From positions 66,973 to 99,126 of the forward strand of contig CADBCT010000002.1 of NCBI GenBank assembly GCA_902793315.1: DNA of 32,154 bases, in the 5' to 3' direction. The notes beneath the pieces were generated by a model. That model had not been told where the DNA came from. It did not search any database and was given only the letters and a program-made list of their open reading frames with translations. Source of the DNA: an uncultured Erysipelotrichaceae bacterium. Its GTDB lineage: Bacteria > Bacillota_I > Bacilli_A > RF39 > UBA660. Position numbers and translations under genes: made by a program. Below are positions 15,804 through 22,658 of this stretch, one piece after another (within the stretch, counting starts at the first letter, position 1; each line of letters opens with the position of its first letter).

Positions 15804-17168
15804 CTACTTCTTTAATCTTTCTTTTAGCTTCTCAGTTCTATTTGCAAATTTATCCTTTGTTTCATCACTAAGTGTCGATGATAAAACTGATTCTGTTACA
15901 TCTTCTTCAATTGTTGCCTTATTACTAACTTCAGAATTTAAAGTTATCTCTCCACTTAAAATACTTACTTTTTTAGTTAAATACTTAAAAGATAGCTTTT
16001 TTTCATTATTAAACGATTTATTATCTTTAACATTAGTATTCTTAGATGAATAAATAATATCATACTTTGTTTCTTTATCATCAAAATTCAAAGTAAAATA
16101 TGTTCCAAAATCATTTTTTTCTAATTTTATAGTACCTACTTCTTTACTAGCAGAATCACTAATTTTTCCATCTATTATTTTTTGATCATCCTTTAACTTA
16201 ATCGCATAAATAACAGTATCATCTTCAATATAATATAAAGTTCCTTGTGATGAATCACCTAGGTAGCTATAAATTTTCTTTTCATCACCTTTTAAATGAA
16301 CTATTTCATATTTTAAAGCCACATTACGGTATTTACTAACATAAATATTAATAGTATATGACTCTTGCTTTTCTAATATCTGAGTACTATTCTTAATCTT
16401 ATACTTTGAAAAATTTTCATCAATACTTGTTAATATTTCATTAGCTCTAGCATCATCTTTCAAATTACTAATTATTGAATTCAAAATTTCATGAATCCTT
16501 TTATCATCAATTCTAAGTGATACCTGATTAACTTCTTCCTTAGAACCATCAATATTTTCTACTACATTATATTTTTCAAAATACTCTTCTTTAATACTAC
16601 TCTTTAAAGCATTTATTACAGCACTATGCAAATAAGTCATATTTTCAACAGTATTACTACCATCATTAAACATTTCAAAATAATTATTTGTTCCATCATT
16701 AACATACTTATTTAAAACATCTTCAACATAATAATAGCTAGTAGAATTATCAATCAAATACTTATAATGCAATAGTTTTTCTTTATCTAATAAACTTTCT
16801 ATTTCTATTAAAGCAGTCTTTTTCTTACCTTTTTGGTTAATAGTAATATTATTAGTTGTAGCAGATAAATTTTTAATTGTCTTATACTTATCTAAATATT
16901 CTTTATTTGTCTTTGATTTATTTAAATAATCTTCACTGTCTAAGTCAAAATCTAAAGTAGAAGTAATACTAAAAGTTTCATTTAAATTATATTTATCATC
17001 TATTTTAGTATAATTAGTTATTTTATTATCTAATCTATCAATTCCTACTTCAAAAATATGTTTTGGAGTAGTTAACTTAGTAAAATATATTCCGAAAAAT
17101 ATTGATAAACCTGCTATCAATATTAAGATTATTAAAATTAAAATTTTGATTACCCTTTTCTTGTTCAC
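15804..17168 (-). CDS. Membrane-anchored extracellular protein, unknown function
   Basis: I do not recognise this family. The 454 residues start with MNKKRVIK and a long hydrophobic segment (about 7-29) without a lipobox or clear cleavage site, so it is probably anchored with its N-terminus inside. The remainder is hydrophilic, rich in Asn, Asp, Lys, Ser and Thr, with alternating beta-type stretches (for example SFKYLTKKVSILSGEITLNSEV), and closes with a basic helix NRTEKLKERLKK. No catalytic motif is visible. The start is GTG 17168 with GGGATGTGAT upstream. A consensus promoter lies before it, and it is co-transcribed with the smaller anchored protein at 15237-15794; the two may work as a pair at the surface. 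Confidence 0.75.
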   Translation of the reverse strand: MNKKRVIKILILIILILIAGLSIFFGIYFTKLTTPKHIFEVGIDRLDNKITNYTKIDDKYNLNETFSITSTLDFDLDSEDYLNKSKTNKEYLDKYKTIKNLSATTNNITINQKGKKKTALIEIESLLDKEKLLHYKYLIDNSTSYYYVEDVLNKYVNDGTNNYFEMFNDGSNTVENMTYLHSAVINALKSSIKEEYFEKYNVVENIDGSKEEVNQVSLRIDDKRIHEILNSIISNLKDDARANEILTSIDENFSKYKIKNSTQILEKQESYTINIYVSKYRNVALKYEIVHLKGDEKKIYSYLGDSSQGTLYYIEDDTVIYAIKLKDDQKIIDGKISDSASKEVGTIKLEKNDFGTYFTLNFDDKETKYDIIYSSKNTNVKDNKSFNNEKKLSFKYLTKKVSILSGEITLNSEVSNKATIEEDVTESVLSSTLSDETKDKFANRTEKLKERLKK

Positions 17169-17192
17169 TAGGTATCACATCCCACTATAATA

Positions 17193-17220
17193 ATTATAAC
17201 AAAAACTCAGTTCTTGTCAA
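17193..17220 (-). promoter_or_regulatory. Near-perfect sigma-A promoter of the exported-protein pair
   Basis: A perfect TTGACA (17215-17220 on the complement) and a perfect TATAAT (17193-17198) are separated by 16 bases, 25 bases before the GTG start. It is the best promoter match in the window. Confidence 0.85.
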
Positions 17221-17229
17221 TTAAACAAA

Positions 17230-17255
17230 AGAAAAAGCAAAGATTACTTTGCTTT
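17230..17255 (-). terminator. Terminator of the mraZ operon
   Basis: AAAGCAAAG and CTTTGCTTT (17234-17242 and 17247-17255) form a perfect nine-base stem with a four-base loop, then T-rich on the minus strand. The last gene's stop codon (17254-17256) overlaps the stem. Confidence 0.85.
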
Positions 17256-17781
17256 AATTAGACTCTGTAATTAGAGCTAAATTATAATTAAAATTCTTGG
17301 GAGTGTTTCCACTTATTGAAGGACTATAGTAGATTGTTATGCAATATTCAATTGCTTCTCCTGGTAATAGAGTCTTTCCTTCAATATCTGTTGTTGTAAT
17401 TGAAACAGGATAGATTAAATTCTTATAAGTACTAATATTATAATCCGGATTTTTATGAATACTAACAATTCTAGCAGGAAGAGTACCTTTGTTTTTAATT
17501 GTTGCTGTATATGTCAATTCATCATGAGCAGCAAATAAAGAAAAATTCATATTTAAAACCTTTCCAGAAGATTCAATTGATACTTCTCCAACAGGAGATT
17601 TTGTTGAACCTTTAATAGTACTTTTCTTAGATATATCACTAAATACTACATTAAAACTTTCTTCTTTATCTTTATAAGCTTTTAATTTTACAGATATAGC
17701 AATAAAACCAATAGCCATTAAGACAATTGTAATACATAATACAATAATAATATTATTACGTATATTAATCATTTTTTTCAT
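17254..17781 (-). CDS. Small membrane-anchored Ig-like protein at the end of the mraZ operon
   Basis: This 175-residue protein has one N-terminal membrane segment (about 12-32) and an extracellular domain with beta-strand patterns such as LTYTATIKNKGTLPARIVSI and YPVSITTTDIEGKTLLPGE, which resemble TasA/CalY-like or DUF11-like Ig folds. It starts at ATG 17781, with GGGATGAT upstream, 15 bases after the stop of the class B PBP, and the operon terminator follows. Its place right behind ftsI, where mraY normally sits, hints at a role at the septum or cell surface, but that is only context. I do not recognise a named family. Confidence 0.75.
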   Translation of the reverse strand: MKKMINIRNNIIIVLCITIVLMAIGFIAISVKLKAYKDKEESFNVVFSDISKKSTIKGSTKSPVGEVSIESSGKVLNMNFSLFAAHDELTYTATIKNKGTLPARIVSIHKNPDYNISTYKNLIYPVSITTTDIEGKTLLPGEAIEYCITIYYSPSISGNTPKNFNYNLALITESN

Positions 17782-17795
17782 CAAATCATCCCTTT

Positions 17796-19934
17796 TTATT
17801 GATATTTAGGAGCTAATTTAAGTGTAATTTCCATTCCATTAGTAATAGCAGTCCCTGGAGCAACAGATTGTTCTGTAACATATCCTACTCCATCTAATTT
17901 AACCTTTAAACCTAGTTTTTGTAAAATATCTTTACCTACTTTTGAAGATAATCCTTGAACACTAGGTACTTTCATTGAACTATCATTAGTTATTAAATAT
18001 ATTATATCATTATTTGTCATTATATCACCACTATTTGGTGATTGATTAATAACTTTACTACCATTTCCAATTACTTGATACTTTATTCCTTTAGCAGTTA
18101 AGTCTAACTTCACATTCTCAGTTTTTTGATTGATAAAACTTTCTACTTGATACTTAGTAATATTAATAGTCTTTGAAGAGTTACTATCACTATTACCATA
18201 ATATTTTGATATATTAGCAACTATCTCTTTAACCGCATTACTAACTGGTTTTTGACTACCACCACTAGGTTTTTTAATTGAAGCATAGATAATTACTTGA
18301 GGATTACTCTTAGGATAAATACCTGCAAAAGAAGAAATAATATCTTCTTTACCACTTAGGTAACCCCCTCCTTTTTCATTAGCTATTTGAGCAGTACCTG
18401 TTTTACCTATTAATTCACCACTATCAATTCGATATCCACTACCAGTATTTCCATAACCATTAACACAATCGCTCATTAATTGAATCATTTTCTGTACCGT
18501 AGCAGTTGATGCAACTCTTTCTACTTCTTTACGTTTATTTTCAACGATAGTTTCCTTAGTATCTGAATCAACTATTTTTGAAATAACATATGGTTCTAGT
18601 AATACTCCATCGTTAGTAAGCGGAGTAAGTGCTTTAACATTTTGAATTGGTGTCGTAGTAATACCTTGTCCAAATCCAGCATTATAGATTTCTGTCTCAT
18701 ATTTAAAATCTAATTTACCTTTCATTTCATTAGGTAATTCAATACCAGTTTTTTTACCAAAACCTAATTTTTTGAAGTATTGTTTAAGCATTAAACTAGA
18801 CATATGTCTATTAATAAGATTAATAACTCCAACATTACTACTCATAGCATAACCTTTATCAAAGGAGATTACTCCCCAACCTCCACGGTCCCAGTCACCT
18901 ATCTCAGTACCATCGCTAGTAGTATAAACTCCTGAACGATATGTTTCACTACCATTATAAACTCCATTTTCCATTGCAGCCATATAAGTAAATGTTTTCA
19001 TAGTACTTCCAGGCTCATATGGAGAAGAAATCATCATATCAAGATAATTAACTAAATCTCGCTTATTCGGATCAAAAGAAGGACTACTACTAGTTCCTAA
19101 AACAGCACCAGTTTTAGCATCTAGAATAGTTATATGAAACCATTCCCAGTTATAACCTTTATGGGAATTATTTATAGCTTGTTCTATAAAGAATTGAATA
19201 TTAGAATCAATTGTTAAATAAATATCTTTTCCTTGAATAGCATCTTTTCTAACTACTGGTGTATCAGCTATTTTATAACCTTTTAAATCTTTTTGATAAG
19301 TAAGATGTCCATCTTCTCCTTTAAGTAATTTATCATACTGTTTTTCTACTCCTAATTCTCCAATTATATTAGATTTTTCATCAGTTTTAGTATAACCAAT
19401 TGTATAAGAAGCAAAGTTACCTTTAGGATAATATCTTTTAAAACTTTCAATAAAATCTAAACCAGGAAGATTTAAATCTTCTATTTTCTTCTTAGTTAAT
19501 TCATTTAAATCTTTACCTTTAGTACCAAACTCTGTTTGATAAACATTTTCTTTAGATAAATATTTTAATACATCATCTTTTTCCATTCCAATTATTGGAG
19601 CTAACTTAGTAGCTGTCTCTTCTTTATCTACAACATGTTGTGGTTTTTTCTTATTAGTTGTTCTTTTAGGATCTAAATAAGCTATTAATTTATATGATGC
19701 TACATTTTGAGCTAAAACATCACCATTTACTGAATAAATTGATCCTCTCATTGCTGAAATAGTTTCTGTTCTAGTAGTTCTATTACTAGCTAACTCTTTT
19801 AAATTAACACCATCTATTTCACTAGACATTCCTAATTGAATGATTCTCCCTATCATTAGGCAAAATAAAAGAAGAGAACCTAATATAACCAATTTAGAAT
19901 ATCTAATATTATTTTTTCTCTTCCTTTTAGCCAA
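17796..19934 (-). CDS. ftsI: Class B penicillin-binding protein with two PASTA domains (FtsI/PBP2x type)
   Basis: The 712-residue transpeptidase cross-links septal peptidoglycan. It has a basic cytoplasmic tail, one membrane anchor (about 14-32), the dimerisation domain with MRGSIYSVNGDVLAQN, and a transpeptidase domain with S310-T-M-K313, S365-S-N367 and K511-T-G-T. Two PASTA domains fill about residues 590-712 (RYQV... region and VPSVQGLSSKVGKDILQKLG onwards), as in Streptococcus PBP2x. The start is TTG 19934, 17 bases after ftsL, behind GGATGTGAT. Its place after mraZ-rsmH-ftsL is the standard ftsI position, which supports the division role over that of the PBP at 4412-6313. Confidence 0.93.
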   Translation of the reverse strand: MAKRKRKNNIRYSKLVILGSLLLFCLMIGRIIQLGMSSEIDGVNLKELASNRTTRTETISAMRGSIYSVNGDVLAQNVASYKLIAYLDPKRTTNKKKPQHVVDKEETATKLAPIIGMEKDDVLKYLSKENVYQTEFGTKGKDLNELTKKKIEDLNLPGLDFIESFKRYYPKGNFASYTIGYTKTDEKSNIIGELGVEKQYDKLLKGEDGHLTYQKDLKGYKIADTPVVRKDAIQGKDIYLTIDSNIQFFIEQAINNSHKGYNWEWFHITILDAKTGAVLGTSSSPSFDPNKRDLVNYLDMMISSPYEPGSTMKTFTYMAAMENGVYNGSETYRSGVYTTSDGTEIGDWDRGGWGVISFDKGYAMSSNVGVINLINRHMSSLMLKQYFKKLGFGKKTGIELPNEMKGKLDFKYETEIYNAGFGQGITTTPIQNVKALTPLTNDGVLLEPYVISKIVDSDTKETIVENKRKEVERVASTATVQKMIQLMSDCVNGYGNTGSGYRIDSGELIGKTGTAQIANEKGGGYLSGKEDIISSFAGIYPKSNPQVIIYASIKKPSGGSQKPVSNAVKEIVANISKYYGNSDSNSSKTINITKYQVESFINQKTENVKLDLTAKGIKYQVIGNGSKVINQSPNSGDIMTNNDIIYLITNDSSMKVPSVQGLSSKVGKDILQKLGLKVKLDGVGYVTEQSVAPGTAITNGMEITLKLAPKYQ

Positions 19935-19951
19935 GATATCACATCCTAATT

Positions 19952-20251
19952 CTAATTGTTACTAGCAACAGACTTTATATTACCATTATTATAACTTAAT
20001 CCTTGCTGTTCTGCAACTTCTTGAATCTTTGTCAATGAAGCCAATTCGTCAATTGTCATTGCAAGCGACTCATTAGTTTTCTTTTGAATTTCTATTTCTT
20101 TCTTTTGTTTCTCTACTTCAAAATTAATCTTCGCTAAAGTAGCTTTAGAAAAAACTATTGAAATAGGAGCTATAACCAACAAGAAAATAGCTAGAGAATA
20201 GATTAATTTCTCAAACTTAGACATTTTAATTTTCTTCTTGTACTTTTTCAT
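19952..20251 (-). CDS. ftsL: Cell division protein FtsL
   Basis: FtsL is recognised by place and shape rather than sequence: 99 residues, a Lys-rich cytoplasmic tail (1-14), one membrane segment (about 15-34) and an extracellular leucine-zipper-like coiled coil (about 37-75), located between rsmH and ftsI. In Firmicutes it pairs with DivIC/FtsB and activates FtsW-FtsI at the septum. GGAGTG precedes ATG 20251, and the gene lies ten bases after the rsmH stop. The Ser-Asn-rich end (residues 84-99) is not conserved in the family. Confidence 0.85.
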   Translation of the reverse strand: MKKYKKKIKMSKFEKLIYSLAIFLLVIAPISIVFSKATLAKINFEVEKQKKEIEIQKKTNESLAMTIDELASLTKIQEVAEQQGLSYNNGNIKSVASNN

Positions 20252-20261
20252 CTAATCACTC

Positions 20262-21191
20262 CTATTTTATTTTTTCAATTACTCTTAACTTAGAGCTTCT
20301 GGCTCTAGGATTATTCTTTACTTCTTCTTCGCTAGGACTAATTGCCTTATTATAAACCAATTTATAGTCTGGTAAATATTCTTCTGGTATATTAGGCATT
20401 CCTTTTACTTTATCATCTATTTTACATTTTTCATTAAATACTCTTTTTACAATTCTATCTTCTAATGAATGAAAAGTAATAATAGCGCAACGTCCCCCTA
20501 TGTTTAGCAAATCTAAAGCTTGTAATATTGCAGGTTCTAAGACATCAAGTTCATGATTTACTTCAATTCTTATTGCTTGAAAAATCTGTCTTGCTGGATG
20601 TTTATCAAGCCTAAATTTCATCGGAACTGCTGTTTTTATTACTTCTACTAATTCTAAAGTAGTTTCAATTTTTTTCTTTTCTCTATATTCAACTATTTTT
20701 TTTGCAATGTTATTAGCAAATTTAGACTCTCCATATTGTTTAAAAATCCTAGCTAATTCTGCTTTTGAATAGTTATTTACAACTTCATAGGCTGATAGTT
20801 TTTGACTTTTATCCATTCTCATATCAAGTCTAGCTTCATTATGATATGAAAAGCCTCTTTCACTATCATCTAATTGAGGCGAAGAAACCCCTAAATCAAA
20901 TAGGATTCCGTCTACCTTTGACACATTAAGTTTATTTAATTCTTCTTTCATGTGAACAAAATTACTCTTAATGATAGTGAAGTTAGTACCGATCTTTGAT
21001 AAGCGATCGGTACTATGCCGAATTGCTTCACTATCTTGGTCAAAGGCGAATAAATACCCCTCTTTTATTCTATCCAAGATGTTACTACTGTGTCCTCCAT
21101 AGCCTAAAGTCGCGTCTACAATAATACTATTTACTTTTAAATTTAGGGAGGAAATAGATTCATTAAGTAATACGCTTATGTGTTTTTCCAT
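20262..21191 (-). CDS. rsmH: 16S rRNA (cytosine-1402-N4)-methyltransferase
   Basis: RsmH methylates C1402 of 16S rRNA at the ribosomal P site using S-adenosylmethionine. The 309 residues match the usual size. Motifs present: HISVLLNESI at the start, the SAM-binding DATLGYGGHS near residues 26-35, FDLGVSSPQLDDSERGFSY near 99-117, LDMRMD, HPARQIFQAIRIEVN near 200-214, ITFHSLEDRIVK near 239-250 and NPRARSSKLRV near the end. It overlaps the mraZ stop as TAATG, showing translational coupling. Position after mraZ is standard for the dcw cluster. Confidence 0.97.
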   Translation of the reverse strand: MEKHISVLLNESISSLNLKVNSIIVDATLGYGGHSSNILDRIKEGYLFAFDQDSEAIRHSTDRLSKIGTNFTIIKSNFVHMKEELNKLNVSKVDGILFDLGVSSPQLDDSERGFSYHNEARLDMRMDKSQKLSAYEVVNNYSKAELARIFKQYGESKFANNIAKKIVEYREKKKIETTLELVEVIKTAVPMKFRLDKHPARQIFQAIRIEVNHELDVLEPAILQALDLLNIGGRCAIITFHSLEDRIVKRVFNEKCKIDDKVKGMPNIPEEYLPDYKLVYNKAISPSEEEVKNNPRARSSKLRVIEKIK

Positions 21192-21628
21192 TATAGATCA
21201 ACACTCTCGCTAAATAAATTTTCGGCTATGTCTGACATACTGTCCTTTGTAGAATTGAAGAAATCATTCCAAGCTTCTTGCGCCCAAATTTCAAGTCTAT
21301 CACCTGTTCCAATAATCACACAGTCTTTTACAATATTTGCATAATCAATTAATGGAGCAGTTACATTTACACGTCCTTGTTTATCCAATTCTACATTAGT
21401 AGCACCTGACATAAAGAAACGATTAAAAGTTCTCGCATCTTTCTTAGTGAAAGGCAAAGCATTAAGTTTAGTTGTAATTTTAGCCCAGTTTTCTAGCGAA
21501 TAGACAAAAAGACAATTTTCAATTCCTCTGGTAACGATAAATTCTTTGCCAAGTTCCCCGCGGAACTTAGCAGGAATAATAATTCTGTTCTTTTCATCTA
21601 TCGTATGATGATATTCTCCTATAAACAT
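21191..21628 (-). CDS. mraZ: Transcriptional regulator MraZ
   Basis: MraZ is a ring-forming AbrB-like DNA-binding protein that controls the dcw operon. The 145 residues hold two SpoVT-AbrB folds with the family signatures GEYHHTIDEKNRIIIPAKFR (residues about 4-23) and DKQGRVNVTAPL (about 84-95). I chose ATG 21628 over GTG 21640 because family members start MF-GEY and the GGGGGAT site lies just before it. Three direct repeats that look like MraZ binding sites lie directly upstream, so autoregulation is likely. First gene of the operon mraZ-rsmH-ftsL-ftsI-17254. Confidence 0.96.
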   Translation of the reverse strand: MFIGEYHHTIDEKNRIIIPAKFRGELGKEFIVTRGIENCLFVYSLENWAKITTKLNALPFTKKDARTFNRFFMSGATNVELDKQGRVNVTAPLIDYANIVKDCVIIGTGDRLEIWAQEAWNDFFNSTKDSMSDIAENLFSESVDL

Positions 21629-21631
21629 AAT

Positions 21632-21672
21632 ATCCCCCACTTTTCACCACAATCAACCACTACTTAAGTATA
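21632..21672 (-). promoter_or_regulatory. Three MraZ-type direct repeats and a -10 element upstream of mraZ
   Basis: On the minus strand three ten-base units follow each other: AGTGGTTGAT, TGTGGTGAAA, AGTGGGGGAT (21632-21661). The shared GTGG core with ten-base period matches the known MraZ box layout (three or four GTGG/TGGG repeats). The last unit also contains the ribosome binding site. TATACT (21667-21672) just upstream is a possible -10; no clear -35. Confidence 0.75.
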
Positions 21673-21740
21673 TATTATCTAAATCTATTTAAAAAGTAAA
21701 GAAGAAAAAAGTGTTTTTTCTTGTTTTGACACTTCCTTTA

Positions 21741-21769
21741 CAAAAAAAATCAACACCTAAGTGTTGATT
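21741..21769 (-). terminator. Terminator of the glycosylation genes
   Basis: AATCAACAC and GTGTTGATT (21748-21756 and 21761-21769) form a perfect nine-base stem with a four-base loop, followed by eight T on the minus strand. It overlaps the stop codon of the glycosyltransferase at 21768. Confidence 0.9.
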
Positions 21770-22658
21770 AATCTAAATTGATTTTAATTCTTATAACATA
21801 TGGTAATCTACCATTTATTTCTGAATATATTTTATTTAAATACAAGGAAAATAACCATAGATAGATGAATAATATTATAAACAGTAATACTAACAGGCAA
21901 ATAGTTAACTTAATATTTTGAATAAAAATGCTCATTAATAGCACAAGTAAAGACATTATTATTCCAAAAGCAGCCAATTTAGATAATGGTAAAATTGAAA
22001 AACTAATAATTCCTTTCAAGGCATATCTAAATTGATTAATTAAATTAAATTTACTCTTCCCTGCTTGCCTTTTGTTAGGTACATATGAAATTGAATGTTG
22101 TTTAAATCCTAAATAAGAAAACAAACCTTTTGTAAATCTATTCTTCTCGGTTATTTCAAGCATTGCTTTAACAACATTTCGTCGCATTACTCTAAAATCA
22201 GAAGCCCCTATTTCATAATTTTGACCTGTATTATTTTCCATAATCTTATAAAAACACTTTTTCATAAATCGTTGTATTTTCTTAGATTTTGAATAATCAT
22301 TTACCATTGTTACAATATCATAGTCAGAGTTTTTTTCTAAAAATTCTAACATCTCAACAATATATTTTGGATCTTGTTGCAAATCAGCATCTATAATTGC
22401 TACATAATCAGAAGCAGAATATTTAAAGCCTGCATAAATAGCAGCATCTTTACCAAAATTTCTTGTAAAGGATAATACTCTAACATTTCTATTTGTTAAA
22501 GCTAAATGCCTCATTTTTTTAAATGTATTATCAGTAGATCCATCATCTACGAAAATTATATTATGTTTTTTGTTTCTCAGTTTTTTTCTTATTTCTTTGA
22601 AAATTAATTCTATGTTTTCTTCTTCGTTTTTTGCTGGAACTATTATGTCTATGCTCAT
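21768..22658 (-). CDS. GtrB/CsbB/DPM1-type polyprenyl-phosphate glycosyltransferase (GT2)
   Basis: The 296-residue enzyme should move a sugar from a nucleotide onto undecaprenyl phosphate at the inner membrane face. The GT2 domain shows IIVPAKNEEENI at the start, FVDDGSTDNT, FTRNFGKDAAIYAGF and the metal-binding DADLQQDP, then GASDFRVMRR and NRFTKGLFSYLGF, the family's membrane-near signatures. Two membrane segments (about 225-280) and the end KIYSEINGRLPYVIRIK complete the GtrB layout. I chose ATG 22658 with GGTGAT upstream. It overlaps the yfhO-like gene by 98 bases in a different frame. It is a paralogue of the enzyme at 25275-26228. The sugar is unknown. Confidence 0.88.
   Translation of the reverse strand: MSIDIIVPAKNEEENIELIFKEIRKKLRNKKHNIIFVDDGSTDNTFKKMRHLALTNRNVRVLSFTRNFGKDAAIYAGFKYSASDYVAIIDADLQQDPKYIVEMLEFLEKNSDYDIVTMVNDYSKSKKIQRFMKKCFYKIMENNTGQNYEIGASDFRVMRRNVVKAMLEITEKNRFTKGLFSYLGFKQHSISYVPNKRQAGKSKFNLINQFRYALKGIISFSILPLSKLAAFGIIMSLLVLLMSIFIQNIKLTICLLVLLFIILFIYLWLFSLYLNKIYSEINGRLPYVIRIKINLD

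Noticed and set aside
15571-16053. Plus-strand open frame of 160 codons rich in Phe and Thr
   Set aside because: It lies opposite two well-supported minus-strand genes and their ribosome binding site; the composition is that of the complement of Lys/Asn-rich coding sequence.
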